A program made the position numbers and the translations under genes. 12,116 nt of DNA, from positions 1 through 12,116 of the forward strand of contig DOVL01000262.1 of NCBI GenBank assembly GCA_003520105.1. The letters run 5' to 3'. The notes below the pieces were generated by a model, which was given only the letters and a program-made list of their open reading frames with translations, did not search any database and was not told where the DNA came from. Positions 1 to 6,491 of the stretch are shown here, piece after piece. Within the stretch, counting starts at the first letter, position 1, and each line of letters starts with the position of its first letter. This stretch comes from Lachnospiraceae bacterium (lineage in GTDB: Bacteria > Bacillota > Clostridia > Lachnospirales > Lachnospiraceae).

Positions 1-1311
1 GTAAGAAATGTCAGCCCGATGGTTGCCGCAACATTTGAAGATAATTCAATAATCGCTTCTGATATCACAGCAATCATTCCATATACAAAAGATTATTTTG
101 TAGTACCTGAGTATCATATCCTTACCATGGGCAAGGGCAGCATCAAGTGCGAGGATATGAACGGAAATATAGTTGAGCCTGAGATTCTCACAGTTAACTG
201 GGATATATCTTCAGCTCAGAAGGGCGGTTATCCGTATTTCATGCTTAAAGAGATCTACGAGCAGCCGGATGCCCTCGACAGAACCGTCAGACCAAGAGTT
301 AAGGATGGACTTCCATTCCTTCTTGAGGATGGTATAAGCGACAGTCTCTTTGATAAGATCAAGAGAATAAATGTTATCGCCTGCGGTACGGCTATGCATG
401 CCGGAATGGTAGGCAGATATGTATTTGAAAATAAACTCAGAATTCCTGTGAATGTTGAGATCGCTTCGGAATTCAGATACAAGGATCCGATAGTTGACAG
501 CGAGACACTTACAATAGTTCTCTCACAGTCAGGCGAGACCATCGATACACTTGAGGCTCTCAGACTTGCGAAGAAAAAGGGCAGTCCTGTTCTTTCAATC
601 GTAAATGTTAAGGGTTCAACAATAGCAAGAGAGAGTGATTACGTTCTCTATACTCATGCAGGTCCTGAGATCGCGGTTGCAAGTACCAAGGCATATACAG
701 TTCAGATCGCTGCCATGTACCTTCTTGCATGCAGATTCGGTCTTGTTAAGGGCGTGATGAGCGAGGATGAGGCAAGAGACTTTATTGCCAAACTTGAAAA
801 TGTAAGAGAGCTTATCGATGCAACCCTTAAGAATGCAAACAGGATCAAGATGGTTGCAAACCGTATTATGATAGCACCGGATGTTTTCTATATCGGAAGA
901 GGCATTGATTATACCCTCAGCCTTGAAGCATCGCTTAAGCTTAAAGAAATATCATATATTCATTCAGAGGCTTATGCAGCAGGTGAATTGAAGCACGGAA
1001 CCATCGCTCTTATTTCAGAGAATGTTCCTGTTATCGCAATTGCTACAGAGGAAAATGTTCACAGCAAGCTGATCTCAAATGTTAAGGAGGTTAAGTCACG
1101 TGGCGCTTACGTTGTACTTGTAAGCCACGATGAGCCGCTTAACGATCCTTCAATCTGTGATATGCAGATACGTCTCCCTGAGGCTGACAGCATATTCTCA
1201 GTATTTTCAACAGCGGTTGTTCTTCAGCTTATTGCTTACTACACCTCTGATGCCAAGGGTCTGGATGTCGACAAGCCACGTAACCTTGCGAAGTCAGTTA
1301 CGGTTGAGTAA
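1..1311 (+). CDS. glmS: Glutamine--fructose-6-phosphate aminotransferase (isomerizing), 5'-truncated
   Basis: GlmS makes glucosamine-6-phosphate from fructose-6-phosphate and glutamine, the entry step to UDP-GlcNAc and peptidoglycan, in the cytoplasm. The reading frame is open from base 1, so the start and most of the N-terminal glutaminase domain (with its catalytic Cys1) lie outside the window; 436 codons remain of a usual total near 610. Both sugar isomerase (SIS) domains are visible: VIACGTAMHAGM and LSQSGETIDT in the first, GPEIAVASTKAYT between them, and LKEISYIHSEAYAAGELKHG in the second, which supplies the Glu and His that act in the isomerase site of the E. coli enzyme. The C-terminus DVDKPRNLAKSVTVE is the conserved GlmS tail with the catalytic lysine. 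The Met codon at base 19 is internal, because the six codons before it (VRNVSP) continue the family match. Any upstream glmS ribozyme would lie off the window. Confidence 0.97.
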   Translation, partial: VRNVSPMVAATFEDNSIIASDITAIIPYTKDYFVVPEYHILTMGKGSIKCEDMNGNIVEPEILTVNWDISSAQKGGYPYFMLKEIYEQPDALDRTVRPRVKDGLPFLLEDGISDSLFDKIKRINVIACGTAMHAGMVGRYVFENKLRIPVNVEIASEFRYKDPIVDSETLTIVLSQSGETIDTLEALRLAKKKGSPVLSIVNVKGSTIARESDYVLYTHAGPEIAVASTKAYTVQIAAMYLLACRFGLVKGVMSEDEARDFIAKLENVRELIDATLKNANRIKMVANRIMIAPDVFYIGRGIDYTLSLEASLKLKEISYIHSEAYAAGELKHGTIALISENVPVIAIATEENVHSKLISNVKEVKSRGAYVVLVSHDEPLNDPSICDMQIRLPEADSIFSVFSTAVVLQLIAYYTSDAKGLDVDKPRNLAKSVTVE

Positions 1312-1329
1312 GAGAGGGTCTCTCCACTC
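1306..1329 (+). terminator. Weak hairpin after glmS
   Basis: GAGT and GAGAG (1306-1309, 1312-1316) can pair with CTCTC and ACTC (1320-1324, 1326-1329) around a GGT loop, giving nine base pairs with one internal mismatch. It overlaps the glmS stop codon. The bases that follow (TATTAATTAAA) do not form a U-tract, so this may be a weak terminator, an mRNA 3'-end stabiliser or chance. Confidence 0.25.
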
Positions 1330-1365
1330 TATTAATTAAACGATAGATAATTAAGGAAAAGTAAA

Positions 1366-2055
1366 ATGAAAACTAGGAAGCTTATTATTGCCGTATTGCT
1401 TGCAGCCATGTGTTTATCGCTTGCAGCCTGCGGCGACAAGAAAGACAAGAAATATCAGAAATACGTTAACGACCTCATTACAGCCAACTATCTCGGGGCA
1501 ACGGATGAGTACATCGAGGCAACCGGTGCCAACAAGAGTGACGCCGAGGAGATGTATGACAATAACCTTCTGAGGCTGGCAGGAGCCCTTGAATCGTATT
1601 ATGGATTAACCGTCAATTCAGATGACGAGTTGTTTGGCGAGATCAAAGAACTCGCGAAGGTGATCTACGGTGCGATCAAATATGATACCGGGGAGGCCTA
1701 TAAGAAGGGCGGAAGCTACTATGTTGATGTTACGATCTATCCGATCGATATACTCAATCAGACAGATGCGGAAGTAAAGGCTTACGTTGAGAGCTTTAAT
1801 GAGAGAGTTTCGGCAGGTGAATTCAACAATTACGAGAAGGAAGCTTACGAACATGAATTTGCCGGAGGTATAGTTGATATTCTGAAGTCAGGTGTCAAGG
1901 AGATGAAATACGCTGATCCTGTGACAGTGACGGTTACAATTGTTGTTGAGGGAGATACTTACTATATCAGCAATGATGATTTTATAAAGATTGATGACCT
2001 GTTGATCGCTCCATACCGCGGCGGCGAAACAAGCGGTGATACAGATACAGACTAA
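1366..2055 (+). CDS. Predicted lipoprotein of unknown function
   Basis: A 229-residue protein with a lipoprotein signal: basic MKTRK, hydrophobic residues 6-19, then the lipobox LAAC, so Cys22 should be lipidated and the mature protein anchored to the outer face of the membrane. After a short lysine/aspartate-rich linker (23-30), residues 31-75 are predicted helical and contain ITANYLGATDEYIEATGA and DAEEMYDNNL. This pattern resembles small clostridial lipoproteins of the DUF5105 kind, but that is from memory and uncertain. Residues 115-127 and 190-205 look like beta strands (YYVDVTIYPIDI; VTVTVTIVVEGDTYYI). The tail from 213 is low-complexity Gly/Thr/Asp. AAGGA at 1353-1357 sits 8 bases before the ATG and supports this start. 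It begins 54 bases after glmS in the same direction and may be partly co-transcribed with it. No catalytic motif was recognised, and the substrate or partner is unknown. Confidence 0.85.
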   Translation: MKTRKLIIAVLLAAMCLSLAACGDKKDKKYQKYVNDLITANYLGATDEYIEATGANKSDAEEMYDNNLLRLAGALESYYGLTVNSDDELFGEIKELAKVIYGAIKYDTGEAYKKGGSYYVDVTIYPIDILNQTDAEVKAYVESFNERVSAGEFNNYEKEAYEHEFAGGIVDILKSGVKEMKYADPVTVTVTIVVEGDTYYISNDDFIKIDDLLIAPYRGGETSGDTDTD

Positions 2056-2075
2056 GCTAATATAACAAGCCATGC

Positions 2076-2139
2076 AACACAAAATAGCAGGGTACAGATG
2101 GATGCTTGCATCCATATCTGTATCCTGCTTTTTTGTGTT
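2076..2139. terminator. Long bidirectional terminator hairpin after the lipoprotein gene
   Basis: A 64-base, almost fully self-complementary element. AACACAAAA (2076-2084) pairs with TTTTGTGTT (2131-2139), AGCAGG (2086-2091) with CCTGCT (2124-2129), TACAG (2093-2097) with CTGTA (2118-2122), and ATGGATGC (2098-2105) with GCATCCAT (2108-2115) across a two-base loop. Only a T/T mismatch, one G-U pair and a two-base bulge interrupt it. The A-run on the left arm and T-run on the right arm make it a plausible intrinsic terminator in either direction. It begins 20 bases after the lipoprotein stop codon and should insulate glmS and the lipoprotein gene from the downstream unit. Confidence 0.8.
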
Positions 2140-2158
2140 ATACGGCGCCTATGGCGAT

Positions 2159-2191
2159 GGTTCTTGATGTGCTTCGCGCACATCAAGAACC
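2159..2191. repeat. Perfect 14-bp stem-loop
   Basis: GGTTCTTGATGTGC (2159-2172) pairs without mismatch with GCACATCAAGAACC (2178-2191) around a TTCGC loop. No U-run follows, so it is unlikely to be a terminator. Its right arm is the first part of the direct-repeat unit (GCACATCAAGAACC), which ties the hairpin to the adjacent tandem copies. Confidence 0.8.
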
Positions 2192-2300
2192 AAGCATGGC
2201 TTGTTATATATATGCATCTCGCACGTCAAGAACCAAGCATGGCTTGTTATATATGTGCGAAGCACGTCAAGAACAGAGCATGGTTTGTTATAAAATTCGG
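2178..2300. repeat. Three tandem copies of a 41-43 bp non-coding unit
   Basis: The units start at 2178, 2221 and 2262. Each begins GCAC(A/G)TCAAGAAC, then (C/A)(A/G)AGCATGG(C/T)TTGTTATA, then a variable end of roughly 10-15 bases. The first two share the long core almost exactly; the third is more diverged and runs into the downstream promoter region. Lengths of 43 and 41 bases are not multiples of three, so the frame shifts between copies and the open frames running through here are unlikely to encode protein. The rest of the gene-free stretch 2056-2391 holds the terminator hairpin, this repeat and the promoter. Confidence 0.75.
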
Positions 2301-2329
2301 GTGAAAAAACAGATCGAATATGGTAAAAT
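2301..2329 (+). promoter_or_regulatory. Probable sigma-A promoter with extended -10
   Basis: GTGAAA (2301-2306, 4/6 match to TTGACA) is followed by 17 bases and TAAAAT (2324-2329, 5/6 match to TATAAT), preceded by TGG, which fits the TGn extended -10 element. Transcription would start near 2336, leaving a leader of about 55 bases before the ATG at 2392. It lies just downstream of the repeats and is the only good candidate found for driving the 808-residue gene. Confidence 0.5.
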
Positions 2330-2391
2330 AATTCTGTATTATATTTTATATTTTATGGGACAAATAAACTATATGAGGAGGGAGAAAAACT

Positions 2392-4818
2392 ATGCCGAAA
2401 GACAAACAGAATGGTCCTGATCCGGGTTACAAGGACTATCTGAATGAGACATCCGTAAGGAATATTTTATCCAAGTTTAATGGCAGGGAAGTTGTGAAGC
2501 AGTATGCGGAGCACCAGCCGTTTTTGCTGACCGGACTCGACAGTAAGGAAGAGTTTAAGAGCAGAATGGCATTTGTTGATGCATATAAGGACGAGCTAGC
2601 CGAGATTCATGCCGAGATCAAGAGTCATTTTACCCAGACAGGCGATAAGAATGAATTTGATTATCTGAAATATGATGATTTTCGCAAGGCGGCGGGGTTA
2701 AGCACGGATATTAAGAGTAATCAGTTCATCGTGGAAATGATGAAGGATTACATGACCTACCAGCATATTCTGGGCAAGGTAAGTACTGCCAATTACAATT
2801 CATTCATGGAGAAGGAGACTGATCCTGAAAAGGAATTTCGTAAGCAAAACCTTCTAAAGGATGAAAAGAACTTTCTGATAGAGGAATCTGCATTTTCCGA
2901 GGATAAGAAGAAGGGTATACGTGAATGCAGAAAATGGATGTACCGCAACTGCGGTAAGAGCGGTTTCTTCAACGAAACCGGAAGCAAGCGTAATTATATA
3001 GATTCGTTTGCCAAGAGGTCTGTTGCCGTTCAGGTAAATACTCTCTACCAGATCGAGAAGGGGCTTTACAAATATGATAATCCGGCAGGATATCAGGAGA
3101 AGAATTCCTTGTCGGAAGACTATAAGCCTAGTCTGACCAAGCTTAAGGATAAGCTTAATCGTAAGAAGAAAAATCCATATAATCTATATAAAAAAGCAGT
3201 CGGAGACTTCTTCTACTGGTCGCGTCTGGAGCGTGCACTGAAGAAAAGTGATGCCAGAGAAAAGGTGATCGGATTGCAGTATAAAGCTGTAACTCTTGAA
3301 GGTAAGATCAATGCTTCGGCCGAAGATAAAAAGGGAGAAGATAAAGAGCGTAAAGAGATCAATAATCCTGTCAGTGTTGTGCGTGAGATGAACAGGGTTA
3401 AAAAGGCTTCCAAGGTATTTAACGATGCAAAGAAGAAGTACAAGGACTGCCTGAAGAAGTACATGAAAAAACGCTCAAGAAATACCTATATGGAGCTGTT
3501 GGAGCAGGGAAATAAGATTCAGCGCCTTGTAAAATCTTCCGAATACAGTGATGCACTGGCAATGATCGATAAGGCCGATAAGAAGAAGGCTATAGCCTCC
3601 TTTGCGGAATTTACCGTCGATATGAGATACGTCAACAGAATGGATGACAAATCTATCGAAAAGATCATGAATGAAAAGGTGCAGGATGGCGTCGATATCG
3701 GACTTACGGTGAAGGGCCTGGGCGATAAGGTTTATTCCGCAGGCAGCGGTCTGGCAGAGATCATAAGCGGTGGAAAGCAATTGGCCAAGGTAACCAGAGG
3801 CTTTGGCTTCGGTACAGCTATTTCATCGGCCTACACATCGATCAAGTGTGCGGTTATGTCCGTAGTATCATGGAAACGTAAGAATAAGGCAGAGGAAATA
3901 CAGAAGCTGAACAAGCAGAATATGAAGGCTCAGGCTAAAAAGAAGGCTGCGGCTGGCAACAATGCTCAGGCTGAAAAGGGTCTTGATATAGACAGCAGAC
4001 GTATAAATGATATTGCCAAGGTTTCCAAGAAGAGAAATTCTCTCAAAGCCAAGGGTTATGCGACAGAAGCCTGCTTTGCGGCCAGTGCAGTGGGCTTTAC
4101 TGTCCTCGGAATCGTAGGAATAGTGGCTCTTCCGCTTACCATTGCGGGCGGAATCGTCGGAGGTGCAGGCTTCGGAATAAAATATGCCATGGATTATTAT
4201 GCAAGAAAAAAGGTTGCAAGTAAGGCCATTGACAGCATGATGAAAACCGAAGAATTTGAGAAGAATCAGGGAAAAGCACCTGAAGCAAAACAGGATGAAG
4301 GAAGACAGAAGGAGCATAAGCGCTATATTGATGAAAAAGTCGATGAGAGAAAGAAACTCATGGAGGACAAAAAATGGCGTTTTGCTGTAGGACAGCGCAG
4401 CCGTAATATCCTGAATGAATACATGGAAGAACCTGATAAGATAAAGAACAGGGTTCGAGAAAACTGGGCAGTGTCCAAGGGAAACATCTCTATTTACAGC
4501 TTTTCCGAAAGCCAGGATCGTGAAAATGTTATGGAGGCATATCGCCATATGTTCCTGAAGGATCCGGAGGGTCCGATCAACTATCAGAACTTTATTCCGC
4601 CTTCACAGGTTAAGGTGTATATGTCCACAAATAAGAACGATCTTAAGAATACAAAACAGACTGAAGAGCAGGCCAGAAAGAGAGCTCTCTACAGAGAATT
4701 ACTGAAGTCGGAGGGTATAGAGACCAAGGCTCCGAGTAATATGGAAGAGGCAAGAAAACTTTTTACTGCAAAGAAATCTGAAGTTAAGAAGGATAAACCA
4801 AAGGAGAGGGCTTTATAA
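2392..4818 (+). CDS. Large charged protein with hydrophobic glycine-rich hairpin; family not recognised
   Basis: An 808-residue protein I cannot assign to a family. AGGAGG at 2376-2381, 10 bases before the ATG, supports the start. No signal peptide is visible. Residues 1-410 are mostly helical, highly charged and rich in Lys, Glu, Asp and Tyr/Phe. Residues 433-494 form a moderately hydrophobic, Gly/Ala/Ser-rich stretch (GLGDKVYSAGSGLAEIISGG and after). Residues 500-555 are lysine-rich and probably coiled. Residues 557-600 are strongly hydrophobic and fit two closely spaced membrane segments (VGFTVLGIVGIVALPLTIAG, then GIVGGAGFGI). Residues 610-808 are again charged and helical, with a lysine-rich tail. 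Long soluble helical regions around a Gly-rich hydrophobic hairpin occur in some pore-forming toxins and injected effectors, but that reading is inference. It is followed after 35 bases by a chaperone-like gene, apparently in one operon. Alternatives are a membrane-remodelling protein or a membrane-anchored structural protein. Confidence 0.85.
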   Translation: MPKDKQNGPDPGYKDYLNETSVRNILSKFNGREVVKQYAEHQPFLLTGLDSKEEFKSRMAFVDAYKDELAEIHAEIKSHFTQTGDKNEFDYLKYDDFRKAAGLSTDIKSNQFIVEMMKDYMTYQHILGKVSTANYNSFMEKETDPEKEFRKQNLLKDEKNFLIEESAFSEDKKKGIRECRKWMYRNCGKSGFFNETGSKRNYIDSFAKRSVAVQVNTLYQIEKGLYKYDNPAGYQEKNSLSEDYKPSLTKLKDKLNRKKKNPYNLYKKAVGDFFYWSRLERALKKSDAREKVIGLQYKAVTLEGKINASAEDKKGEDKERKEINNPVSVVREMNRVKKASKVFNDAKKKYKDCLKKYMKKRSRNTYMELLEQGNKIQRLVKSSEYSDALAMIDKADKKKAIASFAEFTVDMRYVNRMDDKSIEKIMNEKVQDGVDIGLTVKGLGDKVYSAGSGLAEIISGGKQLAKVTRGFGFGTAISSAYTSIKCAVMSVVSWKRKNKAEEIQKLNKQNMKAQAKKKAAAGNNAQAEKGLDIDSRRINDIAKVSKKRNSLKAKGYATEACFAASAVGFTVLGIVGIVALPLTIAGGIVGGAGFGIKYAMDYYARKKVASKAIDSMMKTEEFEKNQGKAPEAKQDEGRQKEHKRYIDEKVDERKKLMEDKKWRFAVGQRSRNILNEYMEEPDKIKNRVRENWAVSKGNISIYSFSESQDRENVMEAYRHMFLKDPEGPINYQNFIPPSQVKVYMSTNKNDLKNTKQTEEQARKRALYRELLKSEGIETKAPSNMEEARKLFTAKKSEVKKDKPKERAL

Positions 4819-4853
4819 TCGGTCAGAAGGCCTGAAGAAGGAGGTAAAAGCAG

Positions 4854-5405
4854 ATGTTTAATATAGATTATATACTTGAAGGTATAGTAGATATGGAGGA
4901 CGGAGTTAACTCCATGTCAGATATTTTTCGTGATGGAATGATCCCGGAGGATGCGCCGGAGGAGTTAAAGTCACTGGCAAGAGTTGCCGGAACAGTGATA
5001 GGCATGGATTATGCCGATCTGGGCGAAAACGGATATGATGCATACGGAGTTTTCAGCTTCCTGCCTGACAGCGAAGAGGATGTATGCCGCACACTTTCAA
5101 TTGTTATAACAATTACGGATCAGGTGGATCCGGTCGGTATATTTGATATGTATCAGATAGTCAATCGTATAAATTGCAGGATTCCGTGCGGTGCATTTAT
5201 TCTGTCCGACGATGAGAAGACATTATATTTCAAGAATTTTGTATCGCTTCCGAAGGAAGTCAGTGATGAGGAGACGATGAAGAATGTCGGACTCAGGATA
5301 TTTGACTCGATCAGTTGCGTGACTGACTGGATAGATGTGCTCATGGGACTTAATGACGGAGACAAAACATACGAACAGTGTGTGGAGAGGCTGGGAGAAA
5401 TATAA
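4854..5405 (+). CDS. YbjN / type III secretion chaperone-like small protein (tentative)
   Basis: An acidic 183-residue cytoplasmic protein with no signal peptide or membrane segment. AAGGAGG at 4838-4844, 9 bases before the ATG, is near-ideal. The N-terminal 45 residues are acidic and helical. Residues 62-70 (DAYGVFSFL) and 81-89 (LSIVITITD) look like beta strands. Residues 94-108 form a helix ending in VNRIN, followed by strands CGAFILSDDEKTLYFKNFVSL (112-132), and residues 137-165 form a long C-terminal helix. This alpha-beta-beta-beta-alpha order with a VNxxN helix followed by a strand pair is the pattern of YbjN-domain and CesT-like chaperone folds. The assignment is by pattern only, not by search. 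Its gene lies 35 bases after the 808-residue gene with no terminator between them, suggesting that the two products work together, possibly as chaperone and client. An unrelated fold remains possible. Confidence 0.75.
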   Translation: MFNIDYILEGIVDMEDGVNSMSDIFRDGMIPEDAPEELKSLARVAGTVIGMDYADLGENGYDAYGVFSFLPDSEEDVCRTLSIVITITDQVDPVGIFDMYQIVNRINCRIPCGAFILSDDEKTLYFKNFVSLPKEVSDEETMKNVGLRIFDSISCVTDWIDVLMGLNDGDKTYEQCVERLGEI

Positions 5406-5466
5406 TTTATTATTTGGCTCATGCTGTCGATGAACAAGATACTTAAAAAATATTAATAAAAATCAA

Positions 5467-5495
5467 GTGACGTGAAAAACTCTTTGTGTTATACT
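5467..5495 (+). promoter_or_regulatory. Probable extended -10 promoter for the DivIVA-like gene
   Basis: GTGACG (5467-5472, 4/6 match to TTGACA), a 17-base spacer and TATACT (5490-5495, 5/6 match to TATAAT) preceded by TGT, an extended -10 element. Expected transcription start is near 5502, giving a leader of about 40 bases to the GTG at 5543. The layout matches the promoter at 2301-2329: a GTGA-type -35, the same spacer and TGn. Confidence 0.6.
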
Positions 5496-5525
5496 GTTTT
5501 TGGTGCCGTTTAGGAAATAATAAGC

Positions 5526-5533
5526 GAAAGGGG
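5526..5533 (+). promoter_or_regulatory. Ribosome binding site that fixes the GTG start at 5543
   Basis: GAAAGGGG ends 9 bases before the GTG at 5543. The longer open frame could begin at GTG 5486, but that codon sits inside the predicted promoter, has no ribosome binding site, and would add 19 residues (beginning LYCFWCRLG) unlike a DivIVA N-terminus. The start at 5543 puts the conserved motif at the very N-terminus. Confidence 0.75.
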
Positions 5534-5542
5534 CAAAAGAAA

Positions 5543-6400
5543 GTGGATAAAGTAGAATTTAAATCAGTATCTTTTGGCGGATATGATAAAAAGGCTGTTG
5601 ACAGCTATATTGAAGAGTCACAGGCTAATTATGAGAATCAGATCAAGGAACAGAAGGAAAAGCTTGAGAAACTCGGCGAAACCGTGAAGAGTCTCCAGAC
5701 AATGAGAGACGTAAATATGAATGAGTCCAAGGAGACGATTGACAGCCTTAAGTCTGTTAATGAAAACCTTCAGCTTGAGATTGAGAAACTGAAAGAAGAA
5801 CTGAGAACATACAGAGAGAAGGAGAATGAGTCTGCTTCCAAGTATGAGTCCATTTCAAGAACTCTTCTTGCTGCTCAGGAATCAGCAGCTTCACAGATTG
5901 CAACAACCAATAAAGAGTGTGAAGAGAAGATGGCTGAGACTACAGCTCAGTGCCAGCAGATGCTCGAGGAGACAACAGCTCACTGTGAGAGCTTAAAAGC
6001 AGAGACAGAGGCTGAGTGTGCGAAACTTACATCTGATACTGAGAATGAATGTGCAAATAAGAAATATGCTACTGAGGCATATTGTGATGACCTTACAAGA
6101 AAGACTGAAGAGGCTGCAGCAGAGCTTAAGGCTCGTACAGAAGAGGAAGCTGCAAATCTGAAGAGTGTAACAGAAGTTAACTGTGCTAATCTTCTTGAGG
6201 AGACTTCTAAGCAGTGCGATGAGAAGAAAGCAGCTACACGTGAAGAGGTTCTTCAGACAAGAACAACTGTTAAACGTGAGTGCGAGAGTATAAGCGAGTT
6301 TATTTCACAGCTTATGACAACTGTTAAGAAGGTTTCTGAAGCTTGCGAGGAAACTAAGGCATTTGCTGACAGTGCATTTGGGGATGTAAGCGCACAGTAA
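5543..6400 (+). CDS. DivIVA-like coiled-coil protein with cysteine-bearing hendecad repeats
   Basis: A 285-residue cytoplasmic protein with a GTG start. Residues 2-25 (DKVEFKSVSFGGYDKKAVDS and after) match the DivIVA N-terminal pattern, in which a short segment with F..GYD..EV precedes a coiled coil; in DivIVA this end binds curved membrane at cell poles and septa. Residues 26-100 are continuous heptad-like coiled coil. From residue 124 to 255 there are twelve 11-residue units, typically EC-x2-L/K-x3-ET. Cysteines fall at 126, 137, 148, 159, 170, 181, 214, 225 and 247, all exact multiples of 11 apart, with Ala or Val at the skipped positions 192, 203 and 236; a further Cys at 268 is one residue out of register. 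It is much longer than classical DivIVA (about 165 residues in B. subtilis) and lacks similarity to it past the N-terminus. It has its own promoter and terminator, so it is probably monocistronic. A role as a polar or septal scaffold is inferred; the use of the cysteines is unknown. Confidence 0.85.
   Translation: MDKVEFKSVSFGGYDKKAVDSYIEESQANYENQIKEQKEKLEKLGETVKSLQTMRDVNMNESKETIDSLKSVNENLQLEIEKLKEELRTYREKENESASKYESISRTLLAAQESAASQIATTNKECEEKMAETTAQCQQMLEETTAHCESLKAETEAECAKLTSDTENECANKKYATEAYCDDLTRKTEEAAAELKARTEEEAANLKSVTEVNCANLLEETSKQCDEKKAATREEVLQTRTTVKRECESISEFISQLMTTVKKVSEACEETKAFADSAFGDVSAQ
5912..6307 (+). repeat. Twelve degenerate 33-bp tandem units inside the DivIVA-like gene
   Basis: The coding sequence repeats every 33 bases, with a TGT/TGC codon at the same place in nine of twelve units (first at 5918-5920, last at 6281-6283). 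Sequence between units is diverged, but the GAG-TGT and GAG-AC(A/T) positions recur. The pattern suggests growth by duplication of an 11-codon unit followed by drift, with the cysteine position conserved better than most others. Confidence 0.8.
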
Positions 6401-6433
6401 GCTTACTGGTTTGTTAATCGATACAGATTGTAT

Positions 6434-6467
6434 ACTCCGCCACTACTGATCTAGTGGTGGAGTTTTT
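6434..6467 (+). terminator. Intrinsic terminator after the DivIVA-like gene
   Basis: ACTCCGCCACTA (6434-6445) pairs with TAGTGGTGGAGT (6452-6463) around a CTGATC loop: twelve pairs, one of them G-U. A run of five T (6463-6467) follows. It ends 24 bases before the next start codon, so the sensor gene needs read-through or a promoter overlapping this element. Confidence 0.9.
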
Positions 6468-6491
6468 GAGCATAACAGGGGTTGCAGCATT

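Larger units (their letters stand above)
2061..2208. repeat. 15-bp perfect inverted repeat enclosing two hairpins
   Basis: TATAACAAGCCATGC at 2061-2075 is the exact reverse complement of GCATGGCTTGTTATA at 2194-2208. The 118 bases between them hold the terminator hairpin (2076-2139) and a second hairpin (2159-2191), so the segment can fold as a stem bearing two arms. The right-hand arm is also part of the direct-repeat unit that follows. This is a palindromic intergenic element rather than a gene. Confidence 0.75.

Noticed and set aside
1341..1365. GATAAT (1346-1351) as a -10 element for the lipoprotein gene
   Set aside because: There is no -35 at suitable spacing, and the predicted start of transcription would fall within or after the ribosome binding site.
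2178..2300. Possible CRISPR-like array
   Set aside because: The units are contiguous without unique spacers of constant length, the copies diverge, and there are no cas genes.
2098..2420. Two overlapping open frames of 68 and 104 codons on the + strand
   Set aside because: They read through the hairpin and the non-multiple-of-three tandem repeats, lack ribosome binding sites, and the longer one runs past the true start at 2392. They are artefacts of the repeat.
3868..4548. 226-codon open frame on the - strand
   Set aside because: It is fully antisense to the 808-residue gene and has no ribosome binding site. Its composition reflects the lysine-rich codons opposite.
4819..4853. Terminator between the 808-residue and 183-residue genes
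   Set aside because: Only a 4-bp TCAG/CTGA pairing is possible and there is no U-tract, so the two genes are better treated as one operon.
5486..5542. GTG start at 5486 giving a 304-residue DivIVA-like protein
   Set aside because: This codon lies inside the predicted -10 region, has no ribosome binding site, and the added residues do not fit a DivIVA N-terminus; GTG 5543 does.
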